From contig CAYTDM010000013.1 in the NCBI GenBank assembly GCA_964436635.1, positions 1 to 58,424 of the forward strand: a stretch of DNA of 58,424 nucleotides, written 5' to 3'. Position numbers and translations under genes: made by a program. Below are positions 18,249-25,839 of the stretch, in pieces. Source of the stretch: DASRQK01 sp964436635. GTDB lineage: Bacteria; Bacteroidota; Bacteroidia; Sphingobacteriales; Sphingobacteriaceae. Position 1 is the stretch's first letter, and each line of letters opens with the position of its first letter. The notes below the pieces were generated by a model that was given only the letters and a program-made list of their open reading frames with translations, was not told the origin of the DNA and did not search any database.

Positions 18249-19007
18249 ATGAAAAAATTCTTCGAATATTTACGTACGGATACCTTCCGAAAAAACTTAA
18301 TTAGAGCAGTTGTTGGGATTTTTACACTGATTTTAATTGTATTTTTCAGTTTGCAATTTTACACCCGTCACAATCAATCCTACTCAGTACCTGAATTAAC
18401 AGGTCTGCATGTGGATGAAGCCATACGCGTGTTGAAATCCCAATCATTCGACTTTGAGTTGGATTCGGTCTATCAAGTAGATGCAACGCCAGGACTCGTG
18501 ATCGATCAAGACCCATTGCCACAGGCCAAAGTAAAAAAAGATCGCACTCTCTATTTAACGATTATTACGCGTTCGGCGCCTGAAGTAGCATTCCCTGAAT
18601 TAATAGAAAAAACGTTTATAGAGTCGAGGGCCCTATTAAATAGTTATGGTTTAAAATTAGGTGATACCATTTATCGTTCTGATATCGCTCGCGATGTGGT
18701 ATTAGACGCGCTTTTCGGTGGCCAGCCAATTCAAGCTGGAAGAAATATCCCGAAAGGATCTATCATAGATCTTGTGTTAGGTAATGGTTTAGGGGGTGAT
18801 CAAGTGCAGGTACCAGATCTATTTGGTTTGACTTTATTTGAAGTTCGATTTGCACTCCAAGGTTCATCGCTTAACTTAGGTGAAATCCATTATCAAGGGG
18901 TGATTACAGACAGTTTGTCTGCAAAAGTCATCCTACAATCGCCCATGGCTGGTCCTGCGCTGGTCAGTGTAGGCACTCCTATTGATTTATATTTATCCAA
19001 TGAATAG
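18249..19007 (+). CDS. membrane-anchored protein with three PASTA domains
   Basis: 252 residues from the ATG at 18249; the open frame extends upstream into the ddl control region, but MKKFFEYLRTDTFRKN is the natural start. A short cytoplasmic tail is followed by one membrane helix (about 20-37) and three PASTA repeats (about 42-110, 113-180, 183-252; YSVPELTGLHVDEAIRVL begins the first, VQVPDLFGLTLFEVRFAL the third). PASTA domains bind peptidoglycan-type ligands. No kinase or transpeptidase domain is attached. The position beside ddl and mltG supports a role in wall synthesis. Known in Bacteroidota as a PASTA protein of unknown function. Confidence 0.9.
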   Translation: MKKFFEYLRTDTFRKNLIRAVVGIFTLILIVFFSLQFYTRHNQSYSVPELTGLHVDEAIRVLKSQSFDFELDSVYQVDATPGLVIDQDPLPQAKVKKDRTLYLTIITRSAPEVAFPELIEKTFIESRALLNSYGLKLGDTIYRSDIARDVVLDALFGGQPIQAGRNIPKGSIIDLVLGNGLGGDQVQVPDLFGLTLFEVRFALQGSSLNLGEIHYQGVITDSLSAKVILQSPMAGPALVSVGTPIDLYLSNE

Positions 19008-19070
19008 GCAGCAGCCCATAATTAAATTCATCAATCTCGATCACCAAAATAAAAAACTGGATAGCGCGAT

Positions 19071-20123
19071 ATGGCAAAAAAAAGCCTGAAATCTCATAAA
19101 AACATACGAATCATTGGCATCTTTGCAGGCGTCCTGCTGATTATTGGAGGATATGTTGGTTACCAAGGTTATAGAATATTTTTTTCACCAAATATTACGG
19201 ATGCCTCTCCCTATTTATATATTAAAACGGGCTGGAATTTCGAGCAAGTGGTGGATGAATTACAAAAAAACAATACACTGGAAGATGTTCAAACTTTTCG
19301 TCAAGCAGCGAAACAAATGGACTATCCTACCCGTGTAAAAGCTGGTAAATTCAAGTTACAAGCCGGAATGAGTAACCGTGCTTTAATTAACCGATTAGGT
19401 GGTGGATTACAAGAGCCGGTTCGAATTCAATTCCATAACCTTCGCATAAAAGAAGAATTAGCTGGACAAATTTCAAGGTCTTTGGAAGCCGATTCGACGT
19501 CGCTGATGCAAGTTTTTACAGACGATTCGCTCGCGCAATCTTTGGGCTTCACAAATGAGAATTTCTTCACGTTATTCATACCGAACACCTATGAGTTTTA
19601 CTGGAACACTTCTGCAGAACAATTTGTAGATCGAATGAAAAAAGAATACGATCGATTTTGGACAACAGAACGATTAGAAAAGGCTAAAGAATTAAAAATG
19701 ACCCCTCAAGAAGTAAGTATTTTAGCTTCTATCGTAAGGGGTGAAGCCTTACACAATAGCGAAATGCAAACGATCGCGGGCCTCTATATGAACCGTCTTA
19801 AGAAAGGAATGCGTCTTCAAGCGGATCCAACCGTAATTTTTGCGCATCAAGATTTTTCAATTAGAAGGGTTTTATATGCGCACCTAACAAAAGATTCTCC
19901 TTATAACACTTATTTATATGCGGGGTTACCTCCAGGGCCTATTAATTTGCCAAGTATAGCTGCCATTGATGCTGTTTTGAATTATGAAAAACACGCCTAC
20001 ATATACATGTGTGCGAAGGAAGATTTTTCTGGATTTCATCGATTTGCAGTCACACAAGCAGAGCACAATCGCAATGCAAGATTATTTCAACAAGCTTTAA
20101 ATCAAAGAAATATAAAACGTTAA
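19071..20123 (+). CDS. mltG: endolytic murein transglycosylase MltG (YceG family)
   Basis: 350 residues: one N-terminal membrane helix (about 13-33), a LysM-like region, then the YceG domain. It cleaves nascent glycan strands at the outer face of the inner membrane and is thought to terminate their elongation. Glu225 in ILASIVRGEALHN aligns with the catalytic Glu of the family; the segment NRLKKGMRLQADPTVIFA and the YNTYLYAGLPPGPINLP signature follow. The residue two before the catalytic Glu, commonly Glu, is Arg here. Last base of its stop codon is the first base of the next gene's ATG. Confidence 0.94.
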   Translation: MAKKSLKSHKNIRIIGIFAGVLLIIGGYVGYQGYRIFFSPNITDASPYLYIKTGWNFEQVVDELQKNNTLEDVQTFRQAAKQMDYPTRVKAGKFKLQAGMSNRALINRLGGGLQEPVRIQFHNLRIKEELAGQISRSLEADSTSLMQVFTDDSLAQSLGFTNENFFTLFIPNTYEFYWNTSAEQFVDRMKKEYDRFWTTERLEKAKELKMTPQEVSILASIVRGEALHNSEMQTIAGLYMNRLKKGMRLQADPTVIFAHQDFSIRRVLYAHLTKDSPYNTYLYAGLPPGPINLPSIAAIDAVLNYEKHAYIYMCAKEDFSGFHRFAVTQAEHNRNARLFQQALNQRNIKR

Positions 20124-20530
20124 TGTTTGTTCACGAAACAAAAATACGCGTAAGATACGCAGAAACAGACCAAATGGGATATGTCTATTACGGCAACTAT
20201 CCGGCTTATTATGAAGTAGCAAGGGTGGAAATGTTGCGTAGTTTAGGAATGTCCTATAAAGCCATGGAAGATTCAGGGATCATGATGCCTGTCACAGAAT
20301 TATCCATTCAGTACCATAAACCAGTGTTGTACGACGAGGAGATTACCATCCGAACTAAAATAAACACGCTGCCATCCGTGAGGATCTTATTTAATTACGA
20401 GGTATTTAAGGAGAATGGGGATTTAGCAAACACAGGTAATACGACTTTAGTTTTCGTTGACATGAAAAAAAATCGTCCCTGCAAAGCACCAGCAGCATTT
20501 TTATCCGCATTAACTTCCTATTTCGAGTGA
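20123..20530 (+). CDS. acyl-CoA thioesterase, YbgC/4HBT family
   Basis: 135 residues of hot-dog fold. The start ATG overlaps the mltG stop (TAATG), and MFVHETKIRVRYAETDQMGY is the normal family N terminus; an upstream in-frame start inside mltG is rejected. The catalytic Asp is in ETDQMGYVYYGNYPAYYEVAR. Hydrolyses acyl-CoA thioesters; in many Gram-negatives it sits with envelope genes. Its last codons begin a tandem-repeat array. Confidence 0.92.
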   Translation: MFVHETKIRVRYAETDQMGYVYYGNYPAYYEVARVEMLRSLGMSYKAMEDSGIMMPVTELSIQYHKPVLYDEEITIRTKINTLPSVRILFNYEVFKENGDLANTGNTTLVFVDMKKNRPCKAPAAFLSALTSYFE

Positions 20531-20588
20531 AATTAAATTAAACGTATAAAATTAAATTAAACGGGTGAAATTAAATTAAGCGAGTGAA
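20525..20588. repeat. 19-bp tandem array overlapping the thioesterase stop codon
   Basis: Units at 20525-20543, 20544-20562 and 20563-20581 (consensus GAGTGAAATTAAATTAAAC) plus seven bases of a fourth. The first unit contains the stop codon of the thioesterase gene (20528-20530), and the array ends four bases before the next start codon. It fills the entire gap between the two genes. Confidence 0.93.
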
Positions 20589-20591
20589 GGG

Positions 20592-21593
20592 ATGATCTGG
20601 TTACACAAACAACTCATGCGAATCGGCATCTACCGATCTTTGATCGAATGGACGAAAGGGGTTATTTTGCCAGGTTTCGGTGATTTACCGCTCTATACGG
20701 TCGCTTCATTCTTTTTTCAGGAAATCGCTCGGGAATCTATTGTTAATAAAGCATCTTCCCTCGCCTATAATTTTATGCTGGCCATGTTTCCCGGCATCAT
20801 TTTCTTATTTACTTTAATTCCATACATTCCTGTAGATAATTTCCAAGAACAACTGCTCGAATTCATGGAAGTGGTGATGCCTACAAATGCTTATTTGGCT
20901 GCTGAATCCACGTTGTTTGATATTATCAAGAATCAGCATGGAGGATTTCTTTCCATCGGTTTTATACTTGCGACCTTCTTTTCGACGAATGGTATGAGTG
21001 CGTTGATGCTATCCTTCAATAAATCATCCTTAATCATTGAATCTCGATCCTGGGGAAGGCAAAGATTAGTGGCGATTGGGTTAACGATGCTATTAATTAT
21101 TGCATTGACATTAGGCATGGCTGTCTTTACCATGGCCTCATTTGTATTAAATTATTTAGAAAATCAGTTTGAATCGCAAGCAGGCTTGTGGAATTTTTTG
21201 ATTAAGTCTTTTCGATGGGTCGTACTTTGTGGTATTTATTTTTTGACGGTGAGTATTTTATATAAATTTGGCCCCGCCACGACAAAAAAATGGAAATTTT
21301 TAAATCCTGGGGCGACCTTAGCTACCATATTAGCGATCTTAACCTTATCTGCATTTGCCTTCTACATCAATCAATTCGGTGCCTACAATAAATTATATGG
21401 GTCCATCGGAACCTTAATCGTCATTATGATTTGGATTTATATTAATTCTTTAATTCTTTTAATAGGCTTCGAATTAAATGCAAGCATTGCATTATCAAAA
21501 CAAAGCATCAAAATCGTAAAGCCTCGAAACTACAATGCATTCAAGCCGACAGAAGAAGAAAATAAAGAAGAAATTAAAGAAGAACCCAATTGA
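20592..21593 (+). CDS. YihY/BrkB-family inner-membrane protein (second copy)
   Basis: 333 residues, about six membrane helices. LAYNFMLAMFPGIIFLFTLIPYI near residues 54-76 and YGSIGTLIVIMIWIYINSLILLIGFELNA near the C terminus are family marks. The tail is highly charged (EEENKEEIKEE). Function is not established for the family. Probably the last gene of the PASTA-mltG-thioesterase run, flanked on both sides by short tandem repeats. Confidence 0.9.
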   Translation: MIWLHKQLMRIGIYRSLIEWTKGVILPGFGDLPLYTVASFFFQEIARESIVNKASSLAYNFMLAMFPGIIFLFTLIPYIPVDNFQEQLLEFMEVVMPTNAYLAAESTLFDIIKNQHGGFLSIGFILATFFSTNGMSALMLSFNKSSLIIESRSWGRQRLVAIGLTMLLIIALTLGMAVFTMASFVLNYLENQFESQAGLWNFLIKSFRWVVLCGIYFLTVSILYKFGPATTKKWKFLNPGATLATILAILTLSAFAFYINQFGAYNKLYGSIGTLIVIMIWIYINSLILLIGFELNASIALSKQSIKIVKPRNYNAFKPTEEENKEEIKEEPN

Positions 21594-21656
21594 AGAAGTA
21601 GCCAATTGAAGAAGTATCCAATTGAAGAAGTAGAAAGAATCCAATTGAAAAAGTAT
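21586..21656. repeat. 16-bp tandem array overlapping the yihY stop codon
   Basis: Three contiguous units CCAATTGAAGAAGTAN (21586-21601, 21602-21617, 21618-21633), seven unrelated bases, then a fourth with one change (21641-21656). The yihY stop codon (21591-21593) is inside the first unit. Each unit contains the palindrome CAATTG. Confidence 0.93.
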
Positions 21657-21672
21657 TCAATTTAGGTGAATA

Positions 21673-21720
21673 AAAAAACACCTGTCATAATCGTTGATTA
21701 CAACAGGTGTTCGAATTTTT
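21673..21720. terminator. bidirectional terminator between yihY and rpmA
   Basis: Stem AACACCTGT (21677-21685) with ACAGGTGTT (21703-21711), with an inner stem TAATC/GATTA, flanked by an A run on the left and a T run on the right. Confidence 0.8.
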
Positions 21721-21744
21721 TTAGAATCTCAGTAAGGAAAATCC

Positions 21745-22008
21745 TTATGCTTCGTCAACTGGAAGTACTGAAACGTAAGATTTGTTGTTTGCTTTCTTAC
21801 GGAATACTACTTGACCATCGATTAAGGCAAATAATGTGTGATCTTTACCAATCCCAACATTTAAATCTGGATGATGTTGCGTACCACGTTGACGTACGAT
21901 GATGTTTCCTGCGATCGCTTTTTGACCTCCAAAAATCTTTACACCTAAACGTTTGCTATGTGACTCACGGCCGTTCTTGGAACTACCCGCACCTTTTTTA
22001 TGTGCCAT
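21745..22008 (-). CDS. rpmA: 50S ribosomal protein L27 (bL27)
   Basis: 87 residues. MAHKKGAGSSKNGRESHSKR is the L27 N terminus in the mature form, without the cleavable extension found in some Firmicutes. It reaches the peptidyl-transferase centre of the 50S subunit. Forms an operon with rplU, 40 bases downstream of it. Confidence 0.98.
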   Translation of the reverse strand: MAHKKGAGSSKNGRESHSKRLGVKIFGGQKAIAGNIIVRQRGTQHHPDLNVGIGKDHTLFALIDGQVVFRKKANNKSYVSVLPVDEA

Positions 22009-22048
22009 ATCTTTGTATTTTTATTTTTAATACCTGGGATTACAATGA

Positions 22049-22360
22049 TTATAAAGTAATACCTGTAATTTCAATCTTAGTAAATTGTTGTCTATGTCCG
22101 TTTTTCTTTTTGTAACCTTTACGGCGTTTCTTTTTGAAGACAATGACTTTGTCCCCTTTCAAATGCGACAGGATCTTAGCAGAAACTTTGGCTCCAGCTA
22201 CTGTAGGGGTTCCCACTGTAAATTTGCCACCATCTTCAGCTAACAACACACTGTCAAATTCAATACTAGCGCCCTCTTCTCCTTGTAATCTGTGTACAAA
22301 GATTTTTTGGTCTTTTGCAACTTTGAATTGCTGTCCAGCTATATTTACTATTGCGTACAT
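22049..22360 (-). CDS. rplU: 50S ribosomal protein L21 (bL21)
   Basis: 103 residues, typical length; MYAIVNIAGQQFKVAKDQKI and the basic KKKRRKGYKKKNGHRQQ segment are family signatures. Binds 23S rRNA on the 50S subunit. First gene of rplU-rpmA, read from the promoter at 22401-22431. No Shine-Dalgarno site upstream. Confidence 0.98.
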   Translation of the reverse strand: MYAIVNIAGQQFKVAKDQKIFVHRLQGEEGASIEFDSVLLAEDGGKFTVGTPTVAGAKVSAKILSHLKGDKVIVFKKKRRKGYKKKNGHRQQFTKIEITGITL

Positions 22361-22400
22361 TGTTAATGAATTAAATAATTAATATTTTTTAAACGAAGTG

Positions 22401-22431
22401 CAAAGATAGAGTTAATTCTAATACCATCAAA
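22401..22431 (-). promoter_or_regulatory. Bacteroidota-type promoter for rplU-rpmA
   Basis: Minus strand TTTG (22431-22428), 19 bases, TATCTTTG (22408-22401). Confidence 0.75.
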
Positions 22432-22468
22432 ATGTTTTTTTATTATATTCTTAAAACTTTTGGGATTA

Positions 22469-22500
22469 TTTGATAATTAAAGAATTCCTTCGTACTTTTG
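22469..22500 (+). promoter_or_regulatory. Bacteroidota-type promoter for rpsF-rpsR-rplI
   Basis: TTTG (22469-22472), 20 bases, TACTTTTG (22493-22500), 31 bases ahead of the rpsF start. Back to back with the rplU promoter. Confidence 0.8.
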
Positions 22501-22531
22501 CCACCCAAAGAAAAATAATTCAATTAAAATT

Positions 22532-22903
22532 ATGCAACAGTACGAAAGTGTTATCATTCTTACCCCGTTGCTTTCTGAAGATGTAGTGAAAGAGGTGATT
22601 GCCAAATTCAAAAACATCCTTACCGAAGGCGGAGCCGAAATTGTCCACGAAGACAATTGGGGTTTGAGAAAATTAGCGTATCCAATTGAAAAGAAAACAA
22701 CAGGATACTACCACCTAACAGAATTTAAGGCTCCGGGTGAATTAATCAGCAGTCTAGAAGTTCAGTTTAAACGCGACGAACGTGTTATGCGCTTTTTAAC
22801 TGTTTCTCTTGACAAGCATGCAGTGGCTTACAACGAGAAAAAACGTAGTGGAGCTTTCAATAAAAAGAAGGAAGAAACTAAATCTGAGGAGGTAGCAAAC
22901 TAA
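22532..22903 (+). CDS. rpsF: 30S ribosomal protein S6 (bS6)
   Basis: 123 residues. MQQYESVIILTPLLSEDVVK and the NWGLRKLAYPIEKKTTGYY segment are the S6 core; the C terminus is a charged tail (KKKEETKSEEVAN). S6 pairs with S18 on the 30S platform. No Shine-Dalgarno site precedes its start. Its stop overlaps the rpsR start by one base. Confidence 0.98.
   Translation: MQQYESVIILTPLLSEDVVKEVIAKFKNILTEGGAEIVHEDNWGLRKLAYPIEKKTTGYYHLTEFKAPGELISSLEVQFKRDERVMRFLTVSLDKHAVAYNEKKRSGAFNKKKEETKSEEVAN
22886..22893 (+). promoter_or_regulatory. strong Shine-Dalgarno site for rpsR
   Basis: GAGGAGGT, with AGGAGGT fully complementary to the 16S rRNA 3' end, ends ten bases before the rpsR ATG. It lies within the last codons of rpsF. 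Most genes in this window lack such a site. Confidence 0.75.
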
Positions 22904-23166
22904 TGGCTAAAGATCAAATTCAATACGTGACCGCTCCTAAAGTAGAGGACACTCGTAAAAAATACTGTCGTTTCAAAAAGAACGGTATTAAATACATCGA
23001 TTACAAGGATGAAAAATTCTTGTTGAAATTTATCAATGAGCAAGGTAAAATTTTACCACGTCGTTTAACTGGTACTTCATTGAAGTTCCAACGTAAGATC
23101 GCTCAAGCCGTTAAACGTGCTCGTCACATCGGTTTGTTACCTTATGTTGCTGATTCATTAAAATAA
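22903..23166 (+). CDS. rpsR: 30S ribosomal protein S18 (bS18)
   Basis: 87 residues. The core KYCRFKKNGIKYIDYKD and GKILPRRLTGTSLKFQRKIA are S18 signatures. In Bacteroidota ribosomes (Flavobacterium structure) S18, with S6 and S21, helps to cover the anti-Shine-Dalgarno end of 16S rRNA. Translation start follows a strong Shine-Dalgarno site. Confidence 0.98.
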   Translation: MAKDQIQYVTAPKVEDTRKKYCRFKKNGIKYIDYKDEKFLLKFINEQGKILPRRLTGTSLKFQRKIAQAVKRARHIGLLPYVADSLK

Positions 23167-23171
23167 GGAGG
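23164..23171 (+). promoter_or_regulatory. strong Shine-Dalgarno site for rplI
   Basis: TAAGGAGG, eight bases before the rplI ATG and formed directly after the rpsR stop codon. Unlike the rpsR site it has little coding constraint. Confidence 0.8.
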
Positions 23172-23179
23172 GACAAGAA

Positions 23180-23623
23180 ATGGAAGTAATCTTAAAACAA
23201 GATATTAAAAACTTAGGCGAAACGGACGATATCGTAGTAGTAAAGCCTGGTTATGGCAGAAATTACCTGATCCCTCAAGGATTAGCTATTTTAGCAACTG
23301 AATCTGCAAAAAAAGTATTAGCCGAAAACAACAAACAAAGGCAATTCAAGCAAGAGAAAATTAAAAATGATGCATTAGCATTGGCTGCTAAATTGGAAAA
23401 TGTAAAATTAACCATCGGAGCTAAAGCAGGTGAAACAGGTAAAATTTTCGGTTCTGTGAACAGCATTCAAATTGCTGACGCCTTGAAAAAAGAAGGATTT
23501 GATGTAGATCGTAGAAGAATTACCTTCGAAACAGATCCAAAAGTAATTGGCGAATACATTGCGAACTTGAATCTTCATAAAGAAGTAAAAGTTCAAGTAC
23601 CTTTTGAAGTTATTGCTGAATAA
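23180..23623 (+). CDS. rplI: 50S ribosomal protein L9 (bL9)
   Basis: 147 residues, standard two-domain L9: N-terminal MEVILKQDIKNLGETDDIVVVKPGYGRNYLIPQG, a long connecting helix, and a C-terminal domain containing GKIFGSVNSIQIADAL. Last gene of the rpsF operon, followed by a strong terminator. Confidence 0.98.
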   Translation: MEVILKQDIKNLGETDDIVVVKPGYGRNYLIPQGLAILATESAKKVLAENNKQRQFKQEKIKNDALALAAKLENVKLTIGAKAGETGKIFGSVNSIQIADALKKEGFDVDRRRITFETDPKVIGEYIANLNLHKEVKVQVPFEVIAE

Positions 23624-23643
23624 TTTCTAATTCAGTATCAAAT

Positions 23644-23685
23644 AAAAAAACCCGATCTTCTCTACCAAGAGATCGGGTTTTTTTT
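23644..23685 (+). terminator. intrinsic terminator of the rpsF operon
   Basis: CCCGATCT (23651-23658) pairs with AGATCGGG (23670-23677), extended by A/T runs on both flanks, with eight T after the stem. Confidence 0.9.
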
Positions 23686-23845
23686 GTTGTATTTTTCATT
23701 TTATTATTAGTAACTTTATCTGTGAATTAAGAAGTCGCAATTCAACTATTACTTAAGGAATAGGCAACAATCGTAATTAATATTATTTGCTGAAATCTAC
23801 CATGCAAAGACTAATAATTCACCTGAATTAAACTGATATAAACGA

Positions 23846-25780
23846 ATGATTGATTTGTTTCGAAAATATTCCCAGCGATTCGTGTCCAGATGGCTTATCC
23901 TATTTATGGATATCTGTGTGGCGGGATTTAGTTTTTTAGTAGCTACCTTTGTTCGCTTTAATTTTGACCTTACCTATGTTGACGACAATCTATTTAAATA
24001 TCATTTATTTCTCACACTAGCGATTCGCGGTATTTTTTTCTTCGGCACAAAAGTACATCGCGGGATCGTACGGCATACCAGCATGGAAGACGCCAATTTG
24101 ATCTTCAAAGCGGTATTTGCGTCCTCTATTGTCTTAATATTTCTAAACTATTTTGGGAATGAATACGACAACCCATATATAAGCATTCCCTTATCCATTA
24201 TCATAATGGATTTTTTCACTTTGCTCGTTTCAATGATGGTTCTTCGTATTACAATTAAGATGGCATATCATTACTTAATACGATCTACTGGGACAGAAAG
24301 TAAAAAAGTGATCATCTATGGAGCTGGGTTATTGGGGATGATTGTAAAAAACTCCATCCAATCCTACAAATTCACGAAAAGTGAAATTCTTTGCTACATC
24401 GATGATAATCCAAATATGGTCGGAAAAACCATGGAAGGAATTCGAGTTTTTTCCAGAAAAGACGCTATAAATACCTTTTTATCGGATGATAAAACAAAAA
24501 AAGAAATCGATGTCATCTTTGCCATTGGCGCCATTAATACTGCTGATAAAAACGACATAGTGGATGACTTTTTAGAACTTGGAGTATCCCTTAAAAGCAT
24601 CCCTCCTGCTGAACAATGGATTAATGGTGAACTCAGTATAAATCAAATTGAAAACATCAAAATTGAAGATTTATTAGAGCGTGAGCAAATTGAATTGAAT
24701 AATTGTTTGATACACGAACACTTATCGGGCAAACGCATCTTTATTTCTGGAGCTGCAGGATCAATCGGCAGTGAAATAGTACGTCAACTCTTAAATTACA
24801 AACCGAAACAGCTAATTTTAATCGATCAGGCTGAATCTGCGTTGTATGATTTAGAAACGGATTTAAAGCGCCTATCTTCCTCTGTATTGGAACAGGAGAC
24901 TGAACTCAGTATTGAAGTTTGCAATGTAAACGATGAGACCTTAATTCACCAAATATTCAAAAAGTATAAACCAGAAATCATTTTCCACGCTGCAGCTTAT
25001 AAACACGTGCCTCTAATGGAAAAAAACCCATACAACGCCTTTAAAGTGAATGTATTGGGAACGAAAATGATGGCTGACCTCGCACACCAATATAGGGTGG
25101 AGAAATTTCTATTTGTTTCCACGGATAAGGCCGTGAATCCTACCAATGTGATGGGTGCCACGAAACGATTGGCAGAGGTGTACGTACAAAGCTTGAACGC
25201 GCAGGAAGGTAACATCACCCAATTCATAGTGACACGATTCGGAAATGTTCTGGGTTCAAACGGTTCAGTCATCCCTTTATTTAAAAAGCAAATTGAACAA
25301 GGCGGGCCTGTAACCGTAACACACCCGGAAATCATTCGGTATTTCATGACGATTCCAGAAGCGTGTCAACTCGTTTTAGAAGCAGTTTCAATGGGTAAAG
25401 GCGGAGAAATTTTTGTCTTTGATATGGGAAAGCCAGTTAAAATTGCAAATTTAGCGAAAAAAATGATTCGACTCTCTGGTTTTGAACCCGATGTAGATAT
25501 AAAAATAGAGTTTACAGGACTTCGACAGGGAGAGAAACTATTTGAGGAATTATTAGGAAGTGGTGAAAATGAACTCCCTACTCATCACAACAAAATTAAG
25601 ATTGCAAAATTACAAGCATACGATTATAATCGTTTAAAAGGTGATTTGGAAGCCTTCGTTACAGAAATTCATTCGAAAAGCCACATGGATATTGTTTCAT
25701 TTTTAAAGCAAGAAATTCCAGAATATGTGAGCAATAACTCAATCTACGAACTTTTAGATAATAGTGAGATTCCTTCTTAA
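23846..25780 (+). CDS. membrane-bound nucleotide-sugar 4,6-dehydratase, FlaA1/CapD/WbpM type
   Basis: 644 residues. Four membrane helices in the first 130 residues, a CoA-binding-like Rossmann domain (IIYGAGLLGMIVK, about 152), then the catalytic extended SDR domain with ISGAAGSIGSEIVRQL (about 300). The catalytic Tyr of ordinary SDRs is replaced by Met in VMGATKRLAE, as is normal for this group; STDKAVNP precedes it. It converts UDP-GlcNAc or a similar sugar to the 4-keto-6-deoxy form for surface polysaccharide. No other polysaccharide genes adjoin it. Confidence 0.92.
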   Translation: MIDLFRKYSQRFVSRWLILFMDICVAGFSFLVATFVRFNFDLTYVDDNLFKYHLFLTLAIRGIFFFGTKVHRGIVRHTSMEDANLIFKAVFASSIVLIFLNYFGNEYDNPYISIPLSIIIMDFFTLLVSMMVLRITIKMAYHYLIRSTGTESKKVIIYGAGLLGMIVKNSIQSYKFTKSEILCYIDDNPNMVGKTMEGIRVFSRKDAINTFLSDDKTKKEIDVIFAIGAINTADKNDIVDDFLELGVSLKSIPPAEQWINGELSINQIENIKIEDLLEREQIELNNCLIHEHLSGKRIFISGAAGSIGSEIVRQLLNYKPKQLILIDQAESALYDLETDLKRLSSSVLEQETELSIEVCNVNDETLIHQIFKKYKPEIIFHAAAYKHVPLMEKNPYNAFKVNVLGTKMMADLAHQYRVEKFLFVSTDKAVNPTNVMGATKRLAEVYVQSLNAQEGNITQFIVTRFGNVLGSNGSVIPLFKKQIEQGGPVTVTHPEIIRYFMTIPEACQLVLEAVSMGKGGEIFVFDMGKPVKIANLAKKMIRLSGFEPDVDIKIEFTGLRQGEKLFEELLGSGENELPTHHNKIKIAKLQAYDYNRLKGDLEAFVTEIHSKSHMDIVSFLKQEIPEYVSNNSIYELLDNSEIPS

Positions 25781-25812
25781 CATAGGTGAATATCCCTCAA
25801 TATTCTTCTGAG

Positions 25813-25820
25813 TATCTTTG
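25813..25820 (+). promoter_or_regulatory. candidate -7 element for the flavin monooxygenase gene
   Basis: TATCTTTG 19 bases before the start codon; no TTG at the expected -33 position. Confidence 0.4.
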
Positions 25821-25839
25821 TTAAAAATGGAGATTATTT

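Noticed and set aside
20525..21656. CRISPR array or phage attachment repeats
   Set aside because: Units of 16-19 bp are contiguous, without spacers, and unlike across the two arrays; no cas or integrase gene is present.
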